In this document: positions 6,869-16,300 of the stretch, piece after piece | Numbering within the stretch: position 1 is the first letter of the stretch | How the letters are laid out: every line of letters begins with the position of its first letter | Origin: JAVEVH01 sp964430365 | GTDB taxonomy: Bacteria; Patescibacteriota; Dojkabacteria; SC72 | Assembly: GCA_964430365.1 (NCBI GenBank) | Contig: CAYSEU010000011.1 | Span: 1 to 18,047, forward strand | DNA length: 18,047 nucleotides | Reading direction: 5' to 3' | Program-made: the position numbers and the translations under genes | Notes under the pieces: model-generated | What the model saw: only the letters and a program-made list of their open reading frames with translations | Databases searched by the model: none | Told to the model about the DNA's origin: nothing

Positions 6869-7300
6869 AAAGTAGGGGAGTAGGGTCCCATAGCGAAAAG
6901 GGGCCTATAGTTTCACATATCTTATAGTAATATCAGTGTGGATAACTTAGTGCTAATACATCTTTAATATATGTACATAATTAAAGCAGATATTTAGAAG
7001 TGTAAGTTATAGCTATGATTGATATGTACTTAGTAGTGGAGTACTATCCCCTATGTTGCAATATGTTATGATTTTCTATAATATATAACCGAGTATAATC
7101 ATCCTTATATGCGGTCTCGTGTATGTATGAGCTCAGGAGTACTTATAACTAAGGAATTTTTATTAATTTAAAATAAATAAAATAATTGAATATATTAAAA
7201 TATTTTAAAAATATATTTCTCTATATATTTCCCCATATCCCCTATATATATTGTACCTATGAGAAAAATTATAAACTCCCCTACTTTGATTTTAATTTTT
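6869..7300 (+). ncRNA. candidate large structured RNA, about 430 nt, unknown class
   Basis: This fills most of the 459-base gap between 6861 and 7321, which has no credible gene. AAAGTAGGGGAGT at 6869-6881 is the exact reverse complement of 7275-7287, so the ends can close a 13-bp helix with many G-C pairs in an AT-rich setting. A U-rich run (7288-7300) follows, as at an intrinsic terminator. Inside is a long arm: 6942-6949 pairs with 7003-7010 (8 bp) and 6962-6968 with 6980-6986 (7 bp), with partial pairing of 6953-6958 to 6991-6997 between them. A small hairpin lies at 7031-7046. Bases 7145-7265 are extremely A/T-rich. I looked for RNase P, tmRNA, SRP and 6S signatures and found none. The strand is favoured by the position of the U-run. 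Confidence 0.5.
7275..7300 (+). terminator. possible terminator formed by the RNA's closing helix and U-run
   Basis: The C-rich arm at 7275-7287 is followed by GATTTTAATTTTTT. The arm has no local partner; its partner lies about 400 bases upstream, so this would be an unusual long-range terminator or processing structure. Transcription would otherwise continue into the recombinase gene. Confidence 0.3.
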
Positions 7301-7314
7301 TAAAAGCTTAGTAT
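7286..7314 (+). promoter_or_regulatory. candidate promoter for the tyrosine recombinase gene, leaderless
   Basis: TTGATT at 7286-7291 (four of six to TTGACA) and TAGTAT at 7309-7314 (four of six to TATAAT) are separated by 17 bases. The -10 hexamer ends six bases before the ATG at 7321, so transcription would begin at the start codon. The -35 element overlaps the end of the candidate structured RNA. Confidence 0.4.
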
Positions 7315-7320
7315 ATATAT

Positions 7321-8736
7321 ATGAAAAAGAATCGATTGGAAAATATACCTAAATTACCGCAACAGGATAAGTATCTTTTGTACTTACAGAATAATGCTTA
7401 CAGTATTCAAACCATACTTAACTATGCACGAGATCTTTCAATATTTAGTGTATATTTACATTTTAATAATATTGATTTTAAAAATCTTACTAAAGAGGAA
7501 GTTTCAAACTATAAAGGGTATCTATCTAGTGGTAATCATTTGAAAGATTTAGATAGAATTAGGGAAAAATGTATAGAAAAGACTTTACCTACAACAAAAG
7601 GGAAAGATGAAGCTCCTAGAGGCTCAGGAAAGATATCGAAAATTTCCACTGGTATGAATACACCTATAGATGAATCTGAAAATGTCATTGATGACTTGAA
7701 TGAGACGTCAGAGGTGTATGAGGATGACTTCCTAACCAAAATCTATAGTAAGGTGTATGGGTCGTTGGGTATACTTCAAAGACCATTAAATTCAAGAGCA
7801 AGAAGTACGAATGGTTTAGATGTTAGAAGTATAAATAGGATGTTGTCTGCTTTGAGGTCGTATTTAAAATTTAGAATTGAATGGGATTTAGATATTCCAA
7901 TTCCTCCTGACAGTGTAAAGATGGTTAAGGCAGATAAAAAGACTAAAAAAGTAGCTTCACTTGAAGATTTAACTAGATTAATAGAGGCACCTATGGAATT
8001 TGAAAAAGATGAGAAAGTAGCATTGCGAAATAGGTGTATGTTAGAGATGCTTTTTGCCACAGGTATGCGTATATCTGAGCTGATTAATCTTAATATTAAT
8101 CAACTAAATACCCAAGGTAGGCTATATATTACTGGTAAGGGTAAGAAAGAAAGAGCTGTATTTATGACTCAAAGATCTTTAGGATGGTTGAATAAGTATT
8201 TGAGATTGAGGCTAGAGCACGCTTTTTCGGATAGAGAAAGGAAGGAACAACCAGGTATTGTAGATGAATTGTTCACAGATTTAGGTATAGAGAGTAAAGA
8301 TATGAAACAGCGTGAAACATCTGAAGACATTTCACATTCAGAGGGTTTAAATTTAGAAGTTTTTGATAGTGAGAATAGGAAGTATATTAGATTAATAGAG
8401 GAATATAGAAAGAATAAATTTTTAGATAAATTTGACTCCCCTGCCCTATTCATCCCTTTTGTAGGAAGTAGAAGTAGAAAACCTAATGCAAGAATATCTA
8501 CAAACTATTTTCAAGAAAAAATAGCGGATTATAGAAGGAGATTAGGAATACAGATACCTACCTCAGCACATAGTTTAAGACACGGTTTTGCAACATATAT
8601 GGCTGAAGATGGTGCTAGTGCTGTAGCATTGCAAATACTGCTTGGTCATGAGAGCTTAGAAACTACTACTAAGTATGTACATGCAAGCGAAAAGTTTGCA
8701 GAAGAGACTGTTAAAAAGAATCATCCTTTAAAGTAA
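7321..8736 (+). CDS. tyrosine recombinase of the XerC/XerD type with two large insertions
   Basis: 471 residues against about 300 for typical Xer proteins. The N-terminal SAM-like DNA-binding domain (about 13-70) starts normally, and the catalytic set is complete: Arg250 in ATGMR, Lys273 in GKGKKER, His417 and Arg420 in HSLRH, His443 in GHES, and nucleophile Tyr452 in TKYVH. The extra length lies in two acidic, probably flexible insertions, at about 73-160 within the N-terminal domain and about 300-375 between the lysine strand and the HxxR box. Xer enzymes resolve chromosome dimers at dif, while relatives move integrative elements. No obvious transposon or att ends flank the gene, so a lone chromosomal Xer is the better guess. 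It converges with the 1331-codon gene, the stops five bases apart. Confidence 0.92.
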   Translation: MKKNRLENIPKLPQQDKYLLYLQNNAYSIQTILNYARDLSIFSVYLHFNNIDFKNLTKEEVSNYKGYLSSGNHLKDLDRIREKCIEKTLPTTKGKDEAPRGSGKISKISTGMNTPIDESENVIDDLNETSEVYEDDFLTKIYSKVYGSLGILQRPLNSRARSTNGLDVRSINRMLSALRSYLKFRIEWDLDIPIPPDSVKMVKADKKTKKVASLEDLTRLIEAPMEFEKDEKVALRNRCMLEMLFATGMRISELINLNINQLNTQGRLYITGKGKKERAVFMTQRSLGWLNKYLRLRLEHAFSDRERKEQPGIVDELFTDLGIESKDMKQRETSEDISHSEGLNLEVFDSENRKYIRLIEEYRKNKFLDKFDSPALFIPFVGSRSRKPNARISTNYFQEKIADYRRRLGIQIPTSAHSLRHGFATYMAEDGASAVALQILLGHESLETTTKYVHASEKFAEETVKKNHPLK

Positions 8737-8741
8737 AGTTA

Positions 8742-11700
8742 TTAAACAGTTTGAGTAAATACTCTGTTAAGATTATTAATTAACACAGAAGCTTCCTCTG
8801 CCTGTTTCTGTCTTCCATTTTGCCCATTTACATCAGGATGTACCTTCTTTTGAAGAGCTATATAAATGCTTCCCCAGTTAGAATTTAAACTTTGTTTTAC
8901 ATCTCTCAATCGGGATATTTCGTCAAGAGTTAAGCTACCTGGACCATTAATTAATCCCCTTTGTAGTTTGTAATACAGAGTGTTAGCCTGCCTGTCGGTA
9001 GGAAGATTTTCCATATCAGCCTTTAACTGATTTAATTGATTTAGGAGTAAATATGCACCTTTCTCTGATGGTTCTGTAGCATCACTACTAAATCCCCAAT
9101 ATGGGTCGACAGTAGTACTACCTGATTCATTTGTATTTTGTTGAGTTTGTTCTTGAGAAGAATCTGAGTCTTGGTTTACACTTCCTCCTTGCTCCTGTTG
9201 TGAGAATCTATCCTCTTCAGCTAATACATCGGATATATTCTTTGTAAGCTCTTCAATGATGACCTTATCGTTCTCTATCCTATATTTAACTCCCATTGCC
9301 TTCATTGTCTTATCAAAGATCTCAGAGTATTGAGGTCCTACTGCTGGAGAGTTTTTAGCATAGTCATAGATAGCTTGAAGTTCTTTTGCGTATTTATCTG
9401 GCGAGAATTCGAATGCTGATGAATTCTCATTTACTATCTCTTCCCAACTCTTATCTCTTATCTGGTGAGCATTATGGAAGGAGTAATACATATTTATTAT
9501 TGGTACACCATTTAGATGTGCTATTAACGCTCTTCTAGCTTCTCCTTGTAGACCAAATCTTGGGGAGTATTTAATCTTATCATTTCCTTTTAAGTTTTTG
9601 ATTTTGTAACCTATCTCAAGATCTTCAGCAACTCTTAGGTATGGATTATATCCTCCTATGCCAGCTAGTGTCCTAGCTTTTATTACAGTATTGGTACCTA
9701 ATGTCTTATTTACTGTCTTACTAACATTGTCATGCATTAAATCAAAGGTATTCCATGTTCTCCATGCTGCTAATACTGCAGGTGCTTTTATTAAAGCCTC
9801 CCTTGATATATTACTTCTACCTCTTACTACCTCTATATTACTGTCTCTTTCGAACTCTTCAATTATTGTATTTATGTAGTCGGGAGTTTCAAAGAGTTCT
9901 AAATCAGCATCCTGAGATATTATTAAATGAGTATCCTTTCTACTTTCATCACTCAATCTCTGTACTCTCTCTAAAATTACATCTGTTAAGAACTTCCTAC
10001 TCTCTCCTACATTTGTATTCTCTTCTACATCTCTCTTAATGTATACGATATTTAGATTTGGATTTTGAGATACAAATTCTCTAATGATAGATTCAGTATT
10101 GTCCTGGGAGGATACTGGGTGAGTATCTAATATACATATTTCAAATTTCTCTGGATTATTTAAGGTTAAGAACTGCTCAAGGGCATGTCTCATACTTGAT
10201 TCTTCCCCAAGAGCAGGTATTGCGATACTTACTCTACACTCATCTTTTATTGGAGAAACCTTCTCTGCTAATGTTTCTATACTTTTCCTGTATATAGGGG
10301 AGTACATTCTAGACTGTTTCTGTTTATATTCGTTTATAACTTGGGTTGTGTTACCCTCTGTATTTAAATATGTCTCAGAGCTATCTTGTCTGATATTTTC
10401 TCCATTTCTCCACCCATCTCTCCTATATCCTGAAGCGGGAGGATTTTGAAAAGGAGCTGTTCCAGCTCTTGGTATAGATACTTTTCCTATCGTACTATTA
10501 TGAATCTGTTCAGTTTCAACATTAACAGTTACATCAGGGCCTGATTCATAGTTGGGTCCTCCACCATATGGGTAAGTTGTGCCTGGATACCCACCATATG
10601 GATATCCTGGTTGAGAAGGAGAGTCTTTTTTACCATACATAAAGTCTGATTTCTCTGTACTTGTTATCAAGTCTATTATTGCAGCAGTAGTAGCAACAAC
10701 ACCCCTCTTACCTGTCTCCCATATTGCTTTCCTAACATCATTTAATATCCTTCCTGCTTTTTCTTGTTGTAATTTAAGAAGTGTCTCTGCAGAAATTTGT
10801 TTATCAAGAAGAGAATTAAGTAAATCATGCTTATCAAGCAATTGAGTTTGAAGTTGTTCTAAGAGATTTAGTGACTCCGTATTATCATTTACTACTTCTA
10901 CTACCTGTTTAATCTGTTCTTGAGTAGATCCTTCCATTAGGTTTTTTGCTAGATCTTCCCATGCAGGGTGTACATTCTTTGCAGCATCTAAGGCTTGTTG
11001 TATACTTCCCATTGCAACACCTTTACCATCTACTGCATTTTGAAATAGCTCTCCTATATCTGAATATCTATTACTATCATATACCCATCTTAGAATTCCA
11101 CTCTCTAATATTTGTTCAGGACTTTTACCTAGACTCTGGCTTAATTGATTAATCGCTTCTCTTGTTTCTGGTTTAGACAAAGCCTCGGCTATCTGAGGTA
11201 TATCATTTATTCTTTCTGCTCTTTCTGCTATCGATAGGTAAGTATCTATATCTTGACCAGATGCTCTTGCAGCAGGTTCAAGTATAGCTCTGTAATCTAT
11301 TTCTTTTGGAACTATTTCTACAACCTCTGTTACAGTTTCTTTTGGTACTGGGATTTCTACGGAATCCATTTGTTGTTTGAGAGAGTTAATATCTTGATTT
11401 GTTGATGTGATATCTTCACTATTCTCTTTTATTAGATTCTGAGTATTTTGGATTTCATTTGCATTATCTGTTTCCAAAGCTCTTAATTCAGATACTTTCT
11501 CTAAACCTTGAGTAATCCATTTAATAGCAAAGAATCCGACTGTAGATTTAATTGCACGCTCAGTAGCAGCTCCAGCTATAAAGTAACCTCTTGTTTTTGA
11601 AATAATGTCTTTTACTTCATCCTTACTTTCTAACCAAAGTCTGTCTATTGTTGATGTAGAAAGAGGAGTTCCTTGTTCGTATGGTGTTGGTTCTTGATAT

Positions 11701-12737
11701 AGAACATTGTATTCGGGTACTTGATATGGGACATTGTATTCTGGTACTTGATATGGTTGAGCTATTGGGGTGTCAGGATTAACTGCATATGTAGAAAGAG
11801 AATTTGCATTCGGTTGTGGAGGTATGTTGTATGTTGGTGCTTGGTATGGTGAATTGTAATCGGGATCTGCTTGATATGGGGTTGTATATACGGGATTGTT
11901 CTCATTATCCTTTTTATAAAGTACAGCATTAGCCAAACAGAAGAGATCGGCCATCTGTTTCTGCTCAATTAAGGATTTCTGTTCTGAGAAATTAGAGAGT
12001 ACAGATTGGGTCATTAAATTCTTAACAAAGTTCTCAAATTCTTGGGGATTTTCATTGTATTTCTCTTCTAACTTTCCAAATACTTCAAGTGGTGCACTTA
12101 GGGTATCTTCATTTTCATTTGTTTGTATACCCATTGTATCCATAAAGTTTTTAATATCTTCATCTCTACTCTTTACCTTAAATCCTGCCTCCACACCTAT
12201 ATAACTTCCTCCTTTAAGGAATCTACTAACATGAGCCCAACCTCTTCTAAGGGCATTACCACTTTCTGTTTTTTTATCTTTACTACCAACATTCTTTTGC
12301 CAAAACTCTGCAGCATTCTGACCCTCAGCTCCAACGTGCCTATATTCCATGGCTGCCCTAACCCCTCCAGATGCAGCACCTACTGCAGCAGCTACCAAAG
12401 GACCACCCGCAGCTCCAGCAGCATCTAAGAGAGCATCAGTAGCTGTACCAGCAGCTATTGGGATAACCATCTCAGCGATAGTGCCTGCGATTTTTCTGCC
12501 TCTATGAGTTTCGTTACCTTTTTGATCAACTTGATGTTTTGTCCATTCCTGTTGGGATTGCTCAATACTATCTAAGTAACTGTCAAAGATATCTCTATGA
12601 AGGCCATATTTACCTTGCATTCTCTCTTTTGTACTTATATCTGCCTGAACTTGACTCTTCTCTTCTGCTAAGTTCGTGAAATCAGATGTTCTTCCTACAG
12701 CTCCTATTCCTGACTCAGGTATTTCGTTATTGGCCAT
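8742..12737 (-). CDS. giant multidomain protein: coiled coil, GT2 glycosyltransferase and C-terminal J-like domain
   Basis: 1331 residues. In order: a polar N-terminus; a Gly/Ala-rich hydrophobic stretch at about 83-128; a Pro/Tyr/Gln-rich segment at 282-352 with a perfect 9-residue tandem repeat; helical and coiled-coil regions at about 410-460 and 600-670; a Gly/Pro/Tyr low-complexity linker at 705-735; a GT2-type GT-A domain at about 832-1090; a Gln/Ser/Asn-rich linker at 1178-1215; and a J-like end. GT2 evidence is VSIAIPALGE at 836-845, the metal-binding DAD at 943-945, GIGGYNPYLRVAED at 1026-1039 and EIGYKI after it. The J evidence is His1300-Pro1301-Asp1302 between two predicted helices, at the normal HPD position. 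There is no clear signal peptide. It overlaps the upstream 155-codon gene by 11 bases. The sugar and acceptor are unknown. Confidence 0.85.
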   Translation of the reverse strand: MANNEIPESGIGAVGRTSDFTNLAEEKSQVQADISTKERMQGKYGLHRDIFDSYLDSIEQSQQEWTKHQVDQKGNETHRGRKIAGTIAEMVIPIAAGTATDALLDAAGAAGGPLVAAAVGAASGGVRAAMEYRHVGAEGQNAAEFWQKNVGSKDKKTESGNALRRGWAHVSRFLKGGSYIGVEAGFKVKSRDEDIKNFMDTMGIQTNENEDTLSAPLEVFGKLEEKYNENPQEFENFVKNLMTQSVLSNFSEQKSLIEQKQMADLFCLANAVLYKKDNENNPVYTTPYQADPDYNSPYQAPTYNIPPQPNANSLSTYAVNPDTPIAQPYQVPEYNVPYQVPEYNVLYQEPTPYEQGTPLSTSTIDRLWLESKDEVKDIISKTRGYFIAGAATERAIKSTVGFFAIKWITQGLEKVSELRALETDNANEIQNTQNLIKENSEDITSTNQDINSLKQQMDSVEIPVPKETVTEVVEIVPKEIDYRAILEPAARASGQDIDTYLSIAERAERINDIPQIAEALSKPETREAINQLSQSLGKSPEQILESGILRWVYDSNRYSDIGELFQNAVDGKGVAMGSIQQALDAAKNVHPAWEDLAKNLMEGSTQEQIKQVVEVVNDNTESLNLLEQLQTQLLDKHDLLNSLLDKQISAETLLKLQQEKAGRILNDVRKAIWETGKRGVVATTAAIIDLITSTEKSDFMYGKKDSPSQPGYPYGGYPGTTYPYGGGPNYESGPDVTVNVETEQIHNSTIGKVSIPRAGTAPFQNPPASGYRRDGWRNGENIRQDSSETYLNTEGNTTQVINEYKQKQSRMYSPIYRKSIETLAEKVSPIKDECRVSIAIPALGEESSMRHALEQFLTLNNPEKFEICILDTHPVSSQDNTESIIREFVSQNPNLNIVYIKRDVEENTNVGESRKFLTDVILERVQRLSDESRKDTHLIISQDADLELFETPDYINTIIEEFERDSNIEVVRGRSNISREALIKAPAVLAAWRTWNTFDLMHDNVSKTVNKTLGTNTVIKARTLAGIGGYNPYLRVAEDLEIGYKIKNLKGNDKIKYSPRFGLQGEARRALIAHLNGVPIINMYYSFHNAHQIRDKSWEEIVNENSSAFEFSPDKYAKELQAIYDYAKNSPAVGPQYSEIFDKTMKAMGVKYRIENDKVIIEELTKNISDVLAEEDRFSQQEQGGSVNQDSDSSQEQTQQNTNESGSTTVDPYWGFSSDATEPSEKGAYLLLNQLNQLKADMENLPTDRQANTLYYKLQRGLINGPGSLTLDEISRLRDVKQSLNSNWGSIYIALQKKVHPDVNGQNGRQKQAEEASVLINNLNRVFTQTV
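11703..11756 (-). repeat. two tandem 27-base units inside the giant gene
   Basis: Units 11703-11729 and 11730-11756 differ at only two bases and encode the nonapeptide PYQVPEYNV twice (residues 328-345). Degenerate versions (TTPYQADPDYN, SPYQAPTYN) lie just before it at about 285-304. This is a recently expanded, in-frame low-complexity repeat. Confidence 0.8.
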
Positions 12738-13194
12738 TTTTTGAAGTTAACATATTATCTTGTAATTTCCTAAAGGAATTTACTTTCTCCATTAAAACAC
12801 TCTCTTCTAATTCTTCAATAGAGTGATTTAAATATGATTCAAGATCAATAGCAGGAGTCATATCTTCTGATTGTTCGGTTACGGATTTCTGTAAAGTCTC
12901 ATCTACTTGTTTCTGGAGTATCTCAATCTTCATATTATCTATAGCATTTTGTACATACTCTCCCAATGTAGGACACATCTCAAGTAATTTCACTTGAAGT
13001 TGATTTGAGTCTTGAATCTCTTGGGAGGCTTTCTCTACATCATCAATATTTAAGAGACCATCTTTAATAGCTTTCTCAATGGCCTGTTGAATACCTATTT
13101 TAGAAATACGCAAAAGGTATTGATTTTTTTCTTCTTGAGACAGAGAATCAAGTGCTAATAACTGAAAAATATCTATATTTGTTAACTTACTCAT
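12727..13194 (-). CDS. small helical protein upstream of the giant gene
   Basis: 155 residues, predicted almost entirely helical and soluble, rich in Gln, Glu and Lys, with a single cysteine (position about 79). The segment at about 8-60 (FQLLALDSLSQEEKNQYLLRI, a helix, then NIDDVEKASQEI) recalls the short helical domains often found in CPR proteins as DUF5663-like regions, but this is a weak impression, not an identification. The gene overlaps the giant GT2/J protein by 11 bases in another frame, so the two are almost certainly co-translated and may work together. The ATG at 13194 lacks a Shine-Dalgarno site. A TATAAAAT run at 13212-13219 on this strand could be its -10 box with a very short leader. 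Confidence 0.75.
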   Translation of the reverse strand: MSKLTNIDIFQLLALDSLSQEEKNQYLLRISKIGIQQAIEKAIKDGLLNIDDVEKASQEIQDSNQLQVKLLEMCPTLGEYVQNAIDNMKIEILQKQVDETLQKSVTEQSEDMTPAIDLESYLNHSIEELEESVLMEKVNSFRKLQDNMLTSKNGQ

Positions 13195-13304
13195 AATAAA
13201 GGCAGATTACTATTTTATATCTATTCAATATATTAAATTGTACACTTTAAGAAGTCAAATATTTAGTATATATATAAGCTAGATATTTGATATCATATGT
13301 ATAT
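13195..13304. promoter_or_regulatory. divergent promoter region between the leftward and rightward gene pairs
   Basis: A 110-base A/T-rich spacer separates two divergently read operons. On the minus strand TATAAAAT (13212-13219) is a good -10 candidate. On the plus strand the extended -10 motif TGATATCAT (13288-13296) ends eight bases before the ATG at 13305, which implies a leaderless transcript. No convincing -35 or operator was identified. Joint control of the two pairs is an inference from layout. Confidence 0.45.
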
Positions 13305-16300
13305 ATGAAATTAAAGAAGATTAAATTACCTGAATTTAAGAAATTAAATTCATTCCTATCTAATAGATTTGGAGAAATATTACTTACATTAATACTCATA
13401 TTAGTATCACTACTCTCTTTTAAAGAGGGTTTCTTTTTACTCTCTAATGATAACTACTCTCCTGAACTTAACCCTACTCTATCTGTACAGAGATATATAG
13501 AATCTCCTGCATGGAGAAGCTATAGAGTACTTGGATTTGCATCAGAGAGTGAACAGGCAGATGTATTTAGAAGTAGTATATTTGCAGGGTTAGAAACATT
13601 CCTACCTAATTGGAGTATAGGGCAGATATATTACTTACTATGTATGATTTTAGGCTCTCTTTCGATAGCATCATTAGTAAGGCATTTTCTTTTTAAAAGC
13701 GATTTAAAGAGATTCTCGAATTGGGGGTACTTAATTAGTGGTGTTACATACTTTACTACCCTTTGGAGTATGTGGTTGTTTTACCAAACAATGGCTCCAT
13801 ATATTAGTAATTTCGCATTTCTCCCTCTGGTTCTTTTGTGTATATATAAGTATGTGAGGAAGAGTAATATTAAAAATGCATTACTACTTTTCTTCTCCTC
13901 TATACTTTTTACCTCTACAAGTGTAATAGCTACACTGTTTGTTGTTGATTTTGCTTTCATATTTTTCTTTACTCTCTTTGTTACTCTTAGTACAAAGAAA
14001 AGTAAAAAAAGAAAAGTACACAGTATATTAAAAACATTAGGTATATTTTTAATAACTCAACTATTCTGGATATTACCATTCATTCATTACACTCTCTCAA
14101 CAAGTAATGACATCATAGATTCATATACCAATCGAACTATTACATCAAGTGTCATTGATTTAGAAACAGATATGCAAACAGTAATTAACTCTGCTAGATT
14201 TTACAATCGCTCACTGTTTGATACCGATGATGAGAAATATATATTCCCAATGGCTGAGCTTTTTGAAACATATGATTTTTACAAAGTATTAGGCCTATTA
14301 CCTGCTCTGTTTGGTATTGTTGGAATACTGTTTGCGATATTTAATAAATATTACAAATTACTCTTTTGGGGAGGTGTTGCTTTAGGAAGTTTGTTTTTAA
14401 TTAAGGTTCTAAATCCGCCTTTCGCAATTTTTTTTGAATTTTTACAGGAGTATGTACCTCTCTTCAAACAAGTATTTAGATGGCCCATTTCTAAATTAGG
14501 AGAGATATATTTAATCTCCCTAACCTTTATCTCTACCTTTGGATTAATATATCTCTTTCAATTCCTAACCTCATTTGCCGAAAAAAAAGTATTAAGAAGA
14601 GTACTTACCCTTTCTCTCTTTGTAATGATTTGTGTACTCCAATTAATATACTCAGAGTACCTATTTAGAGGAGATACATTCCCTCAAAGAGCTACAGTAC
14701 AGGTACCTTCTGAATATTTTGAATTAGGAAAATATCTTTCTACTAATGATTCAATATCTAGAATATATTACGCTCCTCCATCTAACAATAACTATTTTAG
14801 AAAGTATGAGTGGGGTTTCTGGGGTTCTCAATTCATCTCATACATTGTTCCTAATCCAATGATGGATGTTTCTCTAGCTATCGGTTCTAACTCTGGAGAG
14901 AAAGCTATGTTAAATATCCTCAATGTAGTTAGATCTCAAAGAAGTGAAGAGTTCCTTTCCTTAATGCAGAAATATGATGTAACGTACGTACTTTTAGATA
15001 CGAGTATTAAAAGTGAAGGATACTCCTTTGATGTAGATATGAAAGCAATGGAGAGTATGATTTCTAAATATGAAAAGATATGGGAGAATGGCTCTCTTAC
15101 ACTGTACAAAGTTCCAGTAGCAAAGGAGAAAACATATACAGAATCACTCTCCTCTCTTTCTAATATGAATACATTCGTAAAAGATTCTCCACGTTTTCCT
15201 ACTCTCTCTCCCATTGAAGTAGATTTAGAAAATATGGTAGTTAAGAAAAATGAGATCTCGGGAGAGTTTGAATATAAAGGGTATAGCACATATATGTACT
15301 CAAATATCTCTAAGGAGAACCTAAAGAATTTGCCAACCAAATTAGATTACAATGATAACAGGTTAAGTGTATATCCCTCATATCCATACGTGTATGGAGA
15401 AGACTCAGTAAAACCATATCGTTCATATTCAGGTGAGTATGATTACTTTGTAGTAGGTAGAAGTGTATTTAAAAAAGATACCGTAATTGATGGTGTAACC
15501 ATAGAGGAGAAGTATGGTTCTTTACCAGTAGTATATGGCTTAAAGGAGAGCTCCTTTAAGAGTATTAATATGTTACCAGCATTCCTAAAAGCAAAAGGTA
15601 GTGATTGTTCTGGAGGTAAGGTATTAGAAAGTACATTTGTAACCCCACAGGAAGTTACTTCTGGTTTTCAATTAAAAGGAACTAGTGATTCTCCATGTGT
15701 ATTTACCAATATACCAATAGATATTAAGGAAAGGAATGTATTAAGGGTACAGATAAATTGGGAAACAGAGAGTCAAAGCTACCCAGGTTACTGTATATTT
15801 TCGCAAACAAGAAAGAGATGTTTAAATGAACAGAAATATTTAGCTTCAGATTCACTCTACGGTGATGTAGATTTACTTCTTAATACGGTAATTGAAAAAG
15901 ATGAGCAAGTTTCTTTAATACTGTATACAAAAAATATAGCTAATGATTTTAATGCACAGTCTCTTTTTAGAAGTATTAAAATCTCCTACTCTCCTCTTAA
16001 GCAAAATCTTAAACCTCTTTTACAATCAGATGTATGGATACCCAAAGATGTATTCTTAGATGATGGCAATACATATGAGGTTCGTATACCAGTTGTACTT
16101 GGAGAGAATGGAGACCTTTATACAGGTTGTAATACACCATATTTAGTATGGGAGCCAAGTAGATCTGATTCAGAGACAACAATATTTGAAGTAAAGAGTA
16201 AAGATGGATTGTATCAGAAAGTACAGTCTGATTTTGCTAATCAAACTGCTAATCTCTTTTCTACAAACAGTAAGGCTAAGTATTTAATATATTGGAGAGG

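Noticed and set aside
6937..6945. TGTGGATAA, a perfect DnaA-box sequence, in the AT-rich gap, suggesting a replication origin
   Set aside because: Only one exact box was found, dnaA is not nearby, and the motif lies partly inside a helix of the candidate RNA. One 9-base match in 18 kb is not surprising.
7071..7098. dif-like site near the recombinase gene (ATTTTCTATAA followed by TATATA)
   Set aside because: The left arm and central hexamer resemble dif, but the right arm (ACCGAGTATAA) does not fit, and A/T-rich DNA gives such half matches easily.
6869..7287. The 13-bp inverted repeats as ends of a small transposable element
   Set aside because: No target-site duplication flanks the repeats and no second copy is in the window. 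The internal nested helices and U-run fit an RNA better.
9416..9422. CTGATGA on the plus strand as a second hammerhead core
   Set aside because: No stem II followed by GAAA lies downstream, and the site is inside the coding sequence of the giant gene.
9658..12428. Several plus-strand and minus-strand frames of 60-100 codons within the giant gene
   Set aside because: They are antisense or out-of-frame to a continuous gene with recognisable domains and have no start context or family resemblance.
13287..13304. Upstream TTG start for the GT-C membrane protein
   Set aside because: It adds only six residues, uses a rare start, and would cover the likely -10 element; the ATG at 13305 has the context seen at other starts.
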